Assembly (NCBI RefSeq): GCF_003112555.1
Contig: NZ_BEWB01000004.1
Location: 723,822 to 787,821, forward strand
Origin: Streptomyces coelicoflavus
GTDB taxonomy: Bacteria; Actinomycetota; Actinomycetes; Streptomycetales; Streptomycetaceae
DNA length: 64,000 nt
Reading direction: 5' to 3'
The translations under genes and the position numbers were made by a program. Numbering within the stretch: the first letter of the stretch is position 1; each line of letters begins with the position of its first letter. The notes under the pieces are model-generated. The model did not search any database and was not told the DNA's origin. It saw only the letters and a program-made list of their open reading frames with translations. Positions 8,469-17,005 of this stretch are shown in pieces.

Positions 8469-10064
8469 ATGAGCTCCGCCCTGGACGACCGCTCCACCGT
8501 GACACCCCCGCGCCCCCCGGCCGACCGCCACACCCGGGGGGCGCGGTTCCTGCTGCTGCTCGCCGTCTTCCTCTGCGCCGCCTGCGGCCTCGTCTACGAA
8601 CTGGCCCTGACCGCGCTGGGCAGTTACCTCATCGGCAACTCGGTGCTCCAGACGTCCGTGGTCATCTCCGTGATGGTCTTCGCGATGGGTGTCGGCTCGC
8701 TGGCCGCCAAACCGCTGCGCCGCCGCCCCGTCGTCGCCTTCGCGGTGGTGGAGGGCGTGCTCGCGCTGGTCGGCGGACTGTCGGTCCTGATGCTGTACGC
8801 GGCCTTCGCCTGGCTCCAGCTCTACATGCCCGCGATGATCGTCGTGTCCCTGGTGGTGGGCCTGCTCATCGGCGCCGAGATCCCGCTGCTGATGACGCTG
8901 CTCCAGCGCATCCGCAAACAGGAGGCGAGCAGTGCCGTCGCCGACATGTTCGCCGTCGACTACATCGGCGCCCTCGTCGGCGGCCTGTGCTTCCCGCTGT
9001 TCCTGCTGCCGACCTTCGGTCAGCTGAAGGGCGCCCTGGTGGTCGGCGTGGTCAACGCGGTCGCCGGGGTCATCGTCGTGGTGTTCATCTTCCGCCGCCA
9101 GACCGGCCGGCTGGCCAAGGCCGGGCTGCTGGCCGGCGTCACCGTGGTGCTCGCCGCGCTCGGCACGACGTACGTGCTGGCGGAGGACCTGGAGATGACC
9201 GCGCGGCAGCACATGTACGCGGACCCGATCATCCACTCCGAGACCACGCAGTACCAGGACATCGTGGTCACCCGCTCCACCGCCTTCACCGGGGAGCCCG
9301 ACGTACGGCTCTTCCTCAACGGCGACCTCCAGTTCAGCTCGGTCGACGAGTACCGCTACCACGAGTCCCTGGTCCACCCCGCGCTGTCCGGCCGCCACTC
9401 CAACGTGCTGGTCATGGGCGGCGGGGACGGGCTCGCGCTGCGCGAGGTGCTGCGCCACGAGGGCGTGCGGCACGTCACCCTGGTCGAACTGGACCCGGCG
9501 ATGACCCGGCTGGCGCGCACCTTCGAGCCGCTGCGCAAGCTCAACCACGGTGCGCTGGACGATCCGCGGGCCAAGGTGGTCAACGCGGACGCCTTCACCT
9601 GGCTGCGCGAGGCCCGGCAGCAGTACGACGCGGTGATCATCGACTTCCCGGACCCGGACTCGGCGTCGCTGGCGAAGCTGTACTCGGTGGAGTTCTACGA
9701 TCTGCTCCGCCGGGTGCTGGCGCCGCACGGCCAGGTCATGGTGCAGAGCGGATCGCCGTTCTTCGCCCCCAAGACCTACTGGTCGATCGCGAAGACCATC
9801 GAGACGGCCGGGTACGCGACGACGGAGTTCCAGATCGACGTACCGAGCTTCGGCAACTGGGGGTTCGTGCTCGCCCGCCCCGGAACCGAGGCCCCGCCGC
9901 TCCGGCTCGCCCCGGACACGCCGAAGCTGCGCTACCTGGACGAGGCGGTGCTGAAGGCGGCCACCGTGTTCCCCGTCGACCGCCGCCGCACCGACGTACG
10001 GCCGAGCACCCTGATGGACCCCGCGGTGCTCGAGTACGTCCTGGACGAGTGGCGCGACTACTGA
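8469..10064 (+). CDS. speE: spermidine synthase-like polyamine aminopropyltransferase with membrane domain
   Basis: 531 residues. The first ~220 hold about seven transmembrane helices. The C-terminal half is a class I methyltransferase-like spermidine synthase domain: GGGDGLALREVLRH is the nucleotide loop, VELDPAMTRLA binds the ribose and the Asp in IIDFPDPDSASLAKLYS is the usual amine-site acid. Soluble spermidine synthases transfer aminopropyl from decarboxylated S-adenosylmethionine to putrescine; what the membrane-fused version does is not certain. Last gene of the DUF2617 operon. The 54 bases before it are CACC-rich and repetitive. Confidence 0.85.
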   Translation: MSSALDDRSTVTPPRPPADRHTRGARFLLLLAVFLCAACGLVYELALTALGSYLIGNSVLQTSVVISVMVFAMGVGSLAAKPLRRRPVVAFAVVEGVLALVGGLSVLMLYAAFAWLQLYMPAMIVVSLVVGLLIGAEIPLLMTLLQRIRKQEASSAVADMFAVDYIGALVGGLCFPLFLLPTFGQLKGALVVGVVNAVAGVIVVVFIFRRQTGRLAKAGLLAGVTVVLAALGTTYVLAEDLEMTARQHMYADPIIHSETTQYQDIVVTRSTAFTGEPDVRLFLNGDLQFSSVDEYRYHESLVHPALSGRHSNVLVMGGGDGLALREVLRHEGVRHVTLVELDPAMTRLARTFEPLRKLNHGALDDPRAKVVNADAFTWLREARQQYDAVIIDFPDPDSASLAKLYSVEFYDLLRRVLAPHGQVMVQSGSPFFAPKTYWSIAKTIETAGYATTEFQIDVPSFGNWGFVLARPGTEAPPLRLAPDTPKLRYLDEAVLKAATVFPVDRRRTDVRPSTLMDPAVLEYVLDEWRDY

Positions 10065-10070
10065 GGCGCG

Positions 10071-10130
10071 CCGGTCAGGCCATCAGTGCCCCGGTCAGGC
10101 CGTGAGTGCCCCGGTCAGGCGGTGGGCGCC
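10071..10130. repeat. three 20-bp tandem repeats
   Basis: Units 10071-10090, 10091-10110 and 10111-10130 share CCGGTCAGGC at their start and differ by a few bases in the second half. The third unit encodes the stop codon and last residues of the convergent dehydrogenase gene. Fills the gap between two convergent genes; no obvious terminator hairpin besides it. Confidence 0.8.
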
Positions 10131-11128
10131 TCGGGGATCTCCGCGAGCCGTACGGGCCGGCGCTCGCGGCGGGAGATGTCGCAGGCCTCCGCGATCCGCA
10201 GGGCCCGCAGCGCCTCCCGCCCGTCGCAGGGGTTGGCCCGCTCACCCCGCACCACCTGCACGAACGTGGTCAGCTCGGCCTCGTAGGCGGGACCGAACCG
10301 CTCCACGAAGCCCGTCCACGGCTTGTCCGCGGCCGGCGGCCCGGTCGGCTCGGTGGACGCGATCGGCGTACGGTCGTCCAGGCCCACGACGATCTGGTCC
10401 AGCTCCCCGGCCAGCTCCATGCGGACGTCGTACCCCGCGCCGTTCAGCCGCGTCGCCGTCACCGTGGCCAGCGTGCCGTCGTCCAGGGTGAGCAGGGCCG
10501 CGCCGGTGTCCACGTCGTCCGCCGCGCGGAACATCGGCGGACCGGCGTCGGACCCGGCGGCGTACACGTCGACGACCTCCCGTCCGGTCACCCAGCGCAG
10601 CATGTCGAAGTCGTGGATGAGGGTGTCCCGGTAGAGCCCGCCGGACTGCGGCAGGTACTCGGCAGGCGGCGGCGCCTGGTCGCTCGTCACCGCCCGTACG
10701 GTGTGCAGCCGGCCGAGCCGCCCCGACCGCACCGCCTCCCGGGCCCCCGTGTAGCCGGTGTCGAAGCGGCGCTGGAAGCCCATCTGGAGGATCGTCCCGG
10801 CGGCCTCCACCTCGCCGATCGCCTGTAACGTGCCGGGCAGGTCGAGGGCGATCGGCTTCTCGCAGAACACCGGCAGCCCCGAGCGGGCCGCCCGGCCGAT
10901 CAGTTCCGCGTGGGCCGGCGTCGCCGTGGTGATCACCACCGCGTCCACGCCCCACTGGAAGATCTCGTCCACCCCCGGCGCCGCCGTCTCGCCCAGCCGG
11001 TGGGCCAGATCCTGGGCCCGCGCCAGGTCGGCGTCCGTGAGGATCAGGGACCCGACGTCGCGGTGGCGGCTGAGCGTGTTGGCGTGAACGGTGCCGATGC
11101 GGCCCGTACCGATGACCCCGATGCGCAT
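10115..11128 (-). CDS. Gfo/Idh/MocA-family sugar/inositol dehydrogenase
   Basis: 337 residues. N-terminal Rossmann fold with GVIGTGRIG at residues 3-11, the family EKP motif (FCEKPIAL) with the catalytic Lys, and the His of the active-site segment DTLIHDFDMLRW. The best guess is a myo-inositol 2-dehydrogenase-like enzyme that oxidises a polyol or sugar with NAD(P). It is divergent from a GntR/UTRA regulator and shares a 13-bp operator with the downstream uptake operon, so it probably processes what that transporter brings in. Confidence 0.85.
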   Translation of the reverse strand: MRIGVIGTGRIGTVHANTLSRHRDVGSLILTDADLARAQDLAHRLGETAAPGVDEIFQWGVDAVVITTATPAHAELIGRAARSGLPVFCEKPIALDLPGTLQAIGEVEAAGTILQMGFQRRFDTGYTGAREAVRSGRLGRLHTVRAVTSDQAPPPAEYLPQSGGLYRDTLIHDFDMLRWVTGREVVDVYAAGSDAGPPMFRAADDVDTGAALLTLDDGTLATVTATRLNGAGYDVRMELAGELDQIVVGLDDRTPIASTEPTGPPAADKPWTGFVERFGPAYEAELTTFVQVVRGERANPCDGREALRALRIAEACDISRRERRPVRLAEIPEAPTA

Positions 11129-11169
11129 GGAAACAAAGTGGGCTCACAGCCCGCACCCTGTCAATCCGT

Positions 11170-11182
11170 ATGTCCGGACAAT
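11170..11182. promoter_or_regulatory. operator for GntR/UTRA regulator
   Basis: ATGTCCGGACAAT with the palindromic core TTGTCCGGACAA (one mismatch), in the divergent promoter between the dehydrogenase and the regulator. The identical 13-mer occurs at 12039-12051. Confidence 0.65.
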
Positions 11183-11230
11183 CGGACCGCACAACTTCCC
11201 GTCACCTGCGCACAGAGCTACGCTCGGCGC

Positions 11231-11995
11231 GTGCCGAAACCAGAAGTGGACCCGACCGTGGCGCTGGACCTCAGCGTGGATCGCAGCAGCCCCGTGCCGC
11301 TGTACTTCCAGCTCGCCCAGCAGCTGGAGGCGTCGATCGAGCACGGCGCGCTGACCCCCGGCAGCCTGCTCGGCAACGAGATCGAGCTGGCCGCGCGGCT
11401 CGGTCTGTCCCGGCCCACCGTCCGCCAGGCCATCCAGTCGCTCGTCGACAAGGGTCTGCTGGTGCGCCGCCGGGGAGTCGGCACCCAGGTCGTGCACAGC
11501 AAGGTCCGGCGCCCGCTGGAGCTCAGCAGCCTCTTCGACGACCTGGAGGCGGCCGGACAGCGCCCGGCCACGAAGGTCCTGGTCAACACCGTCGTCCCCG
11601 CGGCCGCGGAGGTCGCCGCCGCGCTCGGCGTGGCCGAGGAGAGCGACGTGCACCGCGTCGAACGGCTGCGGCTGACGCACGGGGAGCCGATGGCGTACAT
11701 GTGCAACTACCTGCCGCCCGGCCTCCTCGACCTGGACACCGGGCAGCTGGAGGCCACCGGCCTCTACCGGCTGATGCGCGCCGCCGGGATCACCCTGCAC
11801 AGCGCCCGGCAGACCATCGGCGCCCGCGCCGCCACCGACGGCGAGGCGGAGCGGCTCGGCGAGGACGCGGGCGCGCCGCTGCTGACCATGGAACGGACCA
11901 CGTTCGACGACACGGGGCGCGCGGTCGAGTTCGGCACCCACACCTACCGGCCGTCCCGCTACTCCTTCGAGTTCCAGCTGCTCGTGCGGTCCTGA
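11231..11995 (+). CDS. GntR-family regulator with UTRA domain
   Basis: 254 residues from GTG 11231. An N-terminal winged helix (NEIELAARLGLSRPTVRQA, then VRRRGVGTQV) is followed by a UTRA ligand-binding domain from about residue 95 to the end (LRLTHGEPMAYMCNYLP; TMERTTFD). Such proteins are usually repressors released by a sugar or sugar phosphate. Two identical operators flank the gene (11170, 12039), placing the dehydrogenase, itself and the transporter operon under its control. Confidence 0.92.
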   Translation: MPKPEVDPTVALDLSVDRSSPVPLYFQLAQQLEASIEHGALTPGSLLGNEIELAARLGLSRPTVRQAIQSLVDKGLLVRRRGVGTQVVHSKVRRPLELSSLFDDLEAAGQRPATKVLVNTVVPAAAEVAAALGVAEESDVHRVERLRLTHGEPMAYMCNYLPPGLLDLDTGQLEATGLYRLMRAAGITLHSARQTIGARAATDGEAERLGEDAGAPLLTMERTTFDDTGRAVEFGTHTYRPSRYSFEFQLLVRS

Positions 11996-12038
11996 TCGGC
12001 CTTTCCGGCGGCGGCTTTCGTCGTGCGGGTTCGTCGCA

Positions 12039-12051
12039 ATGTCCGGACAAT
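12039..12051. promoter_or_regulatory. operator upstream of sugar ABC operon
   Basis: Same 13 bases, ATGTCCGGACAAT, as at 11170. A half-degenerate copy, TGTCGGACAAT, follows at 12094-12104. Both lie 100-170 bases before the binding-protein start. Confidence 0.65.
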
Positions 12052-12207
12052 GTGACCGTCGGCCGATCCCCGGAGGCACGTGCTCCGCTTGTGTGTCGGA
12101 CAATGGAGCGTTTGGGGTTTCCAGAACCCGGCAGCCGGGCTCCCGTGTCCGGCGCGCACGCAACGCACAGCACGACCAGCACAGCACGGCAAGAAGGGCA
12201 CGGCCTC

Positions 12208-13212
12208 GTGGCACGGTTTCGGACATGGGTGGGCATCGCGCTGGCAGGGGCACTGTCGGTGTCCCTGGCCGGCTGCAGCAGTACCGGCGGCAAGCGCGCC
12301 GAGGACGCCCGCAAGGCCGCGTCGGCCGAGGGCAGGGCGGCGGTGAACACCCCCCGCTGGACCTTCGCGATGATCACCCACTCGGGCGACGGCGACACCT
12401 TCTGGGACATCGTCCAGAGCGGCGCCGAGCAGGCCGCGGTCAAGGACAACATCAACTTCCTCTACTCCCACGACGACGAGGCCCAGCAGCAGGCCCAGCT
12501 CGTGAACGCCGCCATCGACAAGAAGGTCGACGGCATCATCGTCACGCTCGCCAAGCCCGACGCGATGAAGTCCGCCCTCGCCCGCGCGCACAAGGCGGGC
12601 ATCCCGGTGATCACGGTGAACTCAGGCTCCGAGGAGTCCAAGGAGTTCGGCGCCCTCACCCACGTCGGCCAGGACGAGACGATCGCGGGCGAGGCCGTGG
12701 GCGAGGAGCTGAACGAGCGGGGCCGCGAGCAGGCGATCTGCGTGCTCCACGAACAGGGCAACGTCGGTCACGAGCAGCGCTGCGACGGCGTGGAGAAGAC
12801 CTTCGACGGCAAGGTTCAGCGGCTCTACGTCAACGGCACCAGCATGCCCGACGTGCAGTCCGCCATCGAGGCCAAGCTCCAGACCGACAAGTCCGTCGAC
12901 GCCGTCGTCACCCTCGGCGCCCCCTACGCCGACACCGCCGTCAAGGCCAAGCAGGGCGCCGGCAGCAAGGCCGAGATCGACACCTTCGACCTCAACGCCA
13001 AGGTGGCCGCCGGACTCGAGGACGGCACCCTCGGCTTCGCCGTCGACCAGCAGCCCTACCTCCAGGGCTACGAGGCCGTCGACCTGCTGTGGCTGTACAA
13101 GTACAACGCCGACGTCCTCGGCGGCGGCCGGCCGGTGCTCACCGGACCGCAGATCATCACCAAGGACGACGCCGCCGCGCTGGCCGACTACACGAAGCGG
13201 GGCACCCGGTGA
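12208..13212 (+). CDS. sugar ABC transporter substrate-binding lipoprotein
   Basis: 334 residues. GTG 12208 is chosen because GAAGGG lies ten bases before it and a lipoprotein signal follows directly (lipobox LAGC, Cys23). The remainder is a type I periplasmic binding protein of the ribose/fructose group: DGIIVTLAKPDAMKSAL and GIPVITVNSG are typical. Anchored to the outer face of the membrane, it delivers a monosaccharide or polyol to the permease encoded next, with which it overlaps by four bases. Confidence 0.92.
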   Translation: MARFRTWVGIALAGALSVSLAGCSSTGGKRAEDARKAASAEGRAAVNTPRWTFAMITHSGDGDTFWDIVQSGAEQAAVKDNINFLYSHDDEAQQQAQLVNAAIDKKVDGIIVTLAKPDAMKSALARAHKAGIPVITVNSGSEESKEFGALTHVGQDETIAGEAVGEELNERGREQAICVLHEQGNVGHEQRCDGVEKTFDGKVQRLYVNGTSMPDVQSAIEAKLQTDKSVDAVVTLGAPYADTAVKAKQGAGSKAEIDTFDLNAKVAAGLEDGTLGFAVDQQPYLQGYEAVDLLWLYKYNADVLGGGRPVLTGPQIITKDDAAALADYTKRGTR

Positions 13213-14249
13213 ACGCCACGCAGGTGAAGGCGGCTGACGAAAGGATTCTGCACACCTCTGTGCTGCGGAAACTCCTCGGCCGCCCCGAGCTGGGCTCCGT
13301 CGTCGGCGCGATCGCCGTCTTCGTCTTCTTCGCGTTCCTCGCCGACAGCTTCCTGCGCGCCACCAGCCTCAGCACCGTGCTCTACGCCGCCTCCACGATC
13401 GGCATCATGGCCGTCCCGGTGGCGCTGCTGATGATCGGCGGCGAGTTCGACCTGTCCGCGGGCGTCATGGTCACCTCCTCGGCCCTCGTGTCGTCGATGT
13501 TCAGCTACCAGATGACCGCCAACGTCTGGGTCGGCGTCGGCGTGTCGCTCCTGGTCACCCTGGCGATCGGCGCCTTCAACGGCTTCATGCTCACCCGCAC
13601 CAAACTCCCCAGCTTCATCATCACGCTCGGCACGTTCCTCATGCTGACCGGCCTGAACCTGGGCTTCACCAAGCTCGTCGACGGCACCGTCTCCACCAAG
13701 TCCATCGCCGACATGGAGGGCTTCCCCTCCGCCCACGACGTCTTCGCCTCCACGATCACCGTCGGCGGCGTCGGCTTCAAGGTGACCATCCTGTGGTGGT
13801 TCGCCCTGGTCGCCGTCGCCAGCTGGATCCTGCTGCGCACCCGCGCCGGCAACTGGATCTTCGCGGTCGGCGGCAACAAGGACGCCGCGCGCGCGGTGGG
13901 CGTCCCGGTCACCAAGACCAAGATCGGCCTCTACATGGGCGTCGGCCTCGGCGCCTGGATCTCCGGCCAGCACCTGCTCTTCTCCTACGACGTCGTCCAG
14001 TCCGGCGAGGGCGTCGGCAACGAGCTGATCTACATCATCGCGGCCGTCATCGGCGGCTGCCTGATCACCGGCGGCTACGGCAGCGCCGTCGGCTCGGCGG
14101 TCGGCGCGTTCATCTTCGGCATGACCAGCAAGGGCATCGTCTTCGCCGAGTGGAACCCCGACTGGTTCAAGTTCTTCCTCGGAGCGATGCTGCTCCTCGC
14201 GACCCTGCTCAACGCCTGGGTCCGCAAGCGCGCGGAGGCCACCAAATGA
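13209..14249 (+). CDS. sugar ABC transporter permease (RbsC-like)
   Basis: 346 residues with about nine or ten hydrophobic helices; family segments [12 protein letters not shown] and [13 protein letters not shown] are clear. Start GTG overlaps the previous stop (GTGA) and its own stop overlaps the ATPase start (ATGA), so all three are translationally coupled. Forms the membrane channel of a ribose/fructose/inositol-class importer. Confidence 0.92.
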   Translation: MNATQVKAADERILHTSVLRKLLGRPELGSVVGAIAVFVFFAFLADSFLRATSLSTVLYAASTIGIMAVPVALLMIGGEFDLSAGVMVTSSALVSSMFSYQMTANVWVGVGVSLLVTLAIGAFNGFMLTRTKLPSFIITLGTFLMLTGLNLGFTKLVDGTVSTKSIADMEGFPSAHDVFASTITVGGVGFKVTILWWFALVAVASWILLRTRAGNWIFAVGGNKDAARAVGVPVTKTKIGLYMGVGLGAWISGQHLLFSYDVVQSGEGVGNELIYIIAAVIGGCLITGGYGSAVGSAVGAFIFGMTSKGIVFAEWNPDWFKFFLGAMLLLATLLNAWVRKRAEATK

Positions 14250-15037
14250 CGCGGAACGAAGGCCGTACGGCGCTCGTCGAGCTGTCCGGCGTCAGCAAGA
14301 ACTACGGCAACGTACGCGCCCTCGAAGGCGTGTCCCTGGAGGTGCGCGCCGGCGAGATCACCTGCGTGCTCGGCGACAACGGCGCCGGCAAGTCCACCCT
14401 CATCAAGATCATCTCCGGGCTGCACCAGCACGACGGCGGTACGCTGAGCCTGGACGGCGAGGAGACCCGCCTCTCCTCCCCGCGCGAGGCGCTGGACCGC
14501 GGTATCGCCACCGTCTACCAGGACCTCGCCGTCGTCCCCCTCATGCCGGTCTGGCGCAACTTCTTCCTCGGCTCCGAGCCGCGCAAGGGCGTCGCCCCGT
14601 TCAAGCGCATGGACGTCGACCACATGCGGCGCACCACCCACGCCGAGCTCCTGCGCATGGGCATCGACCTCCGCGACGTCGACCAGCCCATCGGCACCCT
14701 CTCCGGCGGCGAGCGCCAGTGCGTGGCGATCGCCCGCGCGGTGTACTTCGGCGCGAAGGTGCTGGTGCTGGACGAGCCGACGGCGGCACTGGGGGTGAAG
14801 CAGTCGGGCGTCGTCCTGAAGTACGTGGCGGCGGCCCGCGACCAGGGCCTCGGTGTCGTCCTCATCACCCACAACCCGCACCACGCGTACCTGGTGGGGG
14901 ACAGGTTCGTGCTGCTGAAACGCGGCACGATGGTGGGCAACCACGAGCGCGAGGACATCACCCTGGACGAGCTGACTAGGCAGATGGCGGGCGGAACGGA
15001 GCTGGACGATCTACGCCACGAACTGGAACGCCGCTAG
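14246..15037 (+). CDS. sugar ABC transporter ATP-binding protein, single NBD
   Basis: 263 residues with one nucleotide-binding domain: Walker [11 protein letters not shown] loop YQDLAV, signature LSGGERQ, Walker B VLVLDEP and switch His in LITHNPHH. Many ATPases for this transporter class (RbsA type) carry two fused domains and are near 500 residues; this one is the half-length FrcA-like form, which would act as a homodimer. Last of the three coupled transporter genes. Confidence 0.92.
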   Translation: MTRNEGRTALVELSGVSKNYGNVRALEGVSLEVRAGEITCVLGDNGAGKSTLIKIISGLHQHDGGTLSLDGEETRLSSPREALDRGIATVYQDLAVVPLMPVWRNFFLGSEPRKGVAPFKRMDVDHMRRTTHAELLRMGIDLRDVDQPIGTLSGGERQCVAIARAVYFGAKVLVLDEPTAALGVKQSGVVLKYVAAARDQGLGVVLITHNPHHAYLVGDRFVLLKRGTMVGNHEREDITLDELTRQMAGGTELDDLRHELERR

Positions 15038-15177
15038 GGGCGCGGGGCCGTGCTGATTTGCGGCTCCGCCGCGCGGGCGCGACCAGCCGCAACGCACCCG
15101 CACCCGGCAACGAACCGATCACGCCGCCCCCTGTCCCATTCGGCACCCGGCGGAGCCGTGCGGCACAATCGCACCCG

Positions 15178-16326
15178 ATGAGCACCTACCGCGACTTCAC
15201 CGCCCCCATCGGCTCCCGCCGCGCCCCGGTCCTGCGCACCGTGGGCACGAGGGAACGCCGCTCGCACCTCACGGCACCCCGGGTGCCCACGGTCGGCATC
15301 GACATCGGCGGCACGAAAGTCATGGCGGGCGTCGTCGACGCCGACGGCAACATCCTGGAGAAGCTCCGCACGGAGACCCCGGACAAGTCCAAGAGCCCCA
15401 AGGTCGTCGAGGACACGATCGTCGAGCTGGTCCTGGACCTCTCCGACCGGCACGACGTGCACGCCGTGGGCATCGGCGCGGCCGGCTGGGTCGACGCCGA
15501 CCGCAACCGCGTCCTGTTCGCCCCCCACCTGTCCTGGCGCAACGAACCGCTGCGCGACCGCATCGCCGGCCGGCTCGCCGTCCCCGTCCTGGTGGACAAC
15601 GACGCCAACACCGCCGCCTGGGCCGAGTGGCGGTTCGGCGCCGGACGCGGCGAGGACCACCTCGTCATGATCACGCTCGGCACCGGCATCGGCGGCGCGA
15701 TCCTCGAGGACGGCCAGGTCAAGCGCGGCAAGTACGGCGTCGCCGGCGAGTTCGGGCACATGCAGGTCGTCCCCGGCGGCCACCGCTGCCCGTGCGGCAA
15801 CCGCGGCTGCTGGGAGCAGTACAGCTCCGGAAACGCGCTGGTCAGAGAGGCCCGAGAGCTGGCCGCCGCCGACTCGCCGGTGGCCTACGGGATCATCGAG
15901 CACGTCAAGGGCAGCATCGGCGACATCACCGGCCCGATGATCACCGAGCTGGCCCGCGAGGGCGACGCCATGTGCGTCGAGCTGCTCCAGGACATCGGGC
16001 AGTGGCTGGGCGTCGGCATCGCCAACCTCGCCGCGGCCCTCGACCCGTCCTGCTTCGTGATCGGCGGCGGGGTCAGCGCCGCCGACGACCTGCTGATCGG
16101 CCCCGCGCGCGACGCCTTCAAGCGCCAGCTCACCGGCCGCGGCTACCGCCCCGAGGCCCACATCGTCCGCGCCCAGCTCGGCCCCGAGGCCGGCATGGTC
16201 GGCGCCGCCGACCTGTCCCGGCTGGTCGCCCGGCGGTTCCGCCGCGCCAAGCGGCGCCGGGTGGAGCGGTACGAACGCTACGAGCGGTACGCCGAGGCCC
16301 GCCGTGAGTCCCGGGAGTCGCTGTGA
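15178..16326 (+). CDS. ROK-family sugar kinase
   Basis: 382 residues from ATG 15178. The phosphate-binding loop GIDIGGTK is at about residue 40, the catalytic Asp lies in VDNDANTAA, and the zinc-binding ROK signature is CPCGNRGCWEQ. No N-terminal helix-turn-helix, so this is a kinase rather than a ROK repressor. The C-terminus ends in a highly basic Arg/Tyr tail, unusual for the family. It follows the sugar transporter after 140 bases and probably phosphorylates the imported sugar. Confidence 0.88.
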   Translation: MSTYRDFTAPIGSRRAPVLRTVGTRERRSHLTAPRVPTVGIDIGGTKVMAGVVDADGNILEKLRTETPDKSKSPKVVEDTIVELVLDLSDRHDVHAVGIGAAGWVDADRNRVLFAPHLSWRNEPLRDRIAGRLAVPVLVDNDANTAAWAEWRFGAGRGEDHLVMITLGTGIGGAILEDGQVKRGKYGVAGEFGHMQVVPGGHRCPCGNRGCWEQYSSGNALVREARELAAADSPVAYGIIEHVKGSIGDITGPMITELAREGDAMCVELLQDIGQWLGVGIANLAAALDPSCFVIGGGVSAADDLLIGPARDAFKRQLTGRGYRPEAHIVRAQLGPEAGMVGAADLSRLVARRFRRAKRRRVERYERYERYAEARRESRESL

Positions 16327-16904
16327 CGGAGACCCTGCCCCACCAGGCGGCGCCCCCGGAGGAGCCCGGGCCCCCGGGCGAGAACCGCCGGCACATGATC
16401 CGCCGCCGTGCGCTCACGCTGCTCATCATCGTGCTGCTCATCGGCGTCCCCGCCGGCTACCTCGCGATCTCCGCCGGCCAGAGCCGCGACAGCGGCAGGG
16501 ACAAGGAGGCGAAGTACGCGGCGACCGGCATGACCGACGGCTGGCCGTCGAAGTTGCAGCGCCGCATCTACGAGGTGCCCGTCCCGGTCCCGTCCGACGA
16601 GGTCGCCTACTACGAGACGAACAACTGGAAGACCAGCCGGCTCTACGTCCAGTTCGAGACCACGAACGCGGGCCTCGACGCCTTCCTCGCGGGGCTGGGC
16701 GTCGACCGGGACGCGCTGAGGAAGGACAAGATCGCGATCAGCGACCGCGCCCAGCGGGTCACCGGCTGGGAGTTCGGCGGGTCCGGATCCTGGTGGGGCG
16801 TCGTCAACGAGCAGGAGAACCCCGCGCCGACCCAGGACGTCGTCGTGAACATGGGCAACCCGGACTACCCGATGGTCTACGTCGTCTCGCACACCGTTCC
16901 GTAG
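16323..16904 (+). CDS. membrane-anchored protein of unknown function
   Basis: 193 residues. One transmembrane helix at about residues 31-50 after a Pro-rich cytoplasmic tail; the rest is predicted outside. GTG start overlaps the ROK kinase stop by four bases. The outer part is rich in Trp and Tyr (WEFGGSGSWWGVV) with no motif I recognise. Its position suggests co-expression with the kinase, but similar proteins also exist elsewhere in Streptomyces genomes, so the link may be only positional. Confidence 0.8.
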   Translation: MTETLPHQAAPPEEPGPPGENRRHMIRRRALTLLIIVLLIGVPAGYLAISAGQSRDSGRDKEAKYAATGMTDGWPSKLQRRIYEVPVPVPSDEVAYYETNNWKTSRLYVQFETTNAGLDAFLAGLGVDRDALRKDKIAISDRAQRVTGWEFGGSGSWWGVVNEQENPAPTQDVVVNMGNPDYPMVYVVSHTVP

Positions 16905-17005
16905 GTCCCGGGGCCCGGCGGCAGGCCGTCGGAGCCGATTGTCAGACCCCGCCCGTAGAGTCGAAGACATCTGATCGGGCTGACGGGCGGGAGGTGACAG
17001 AACGT

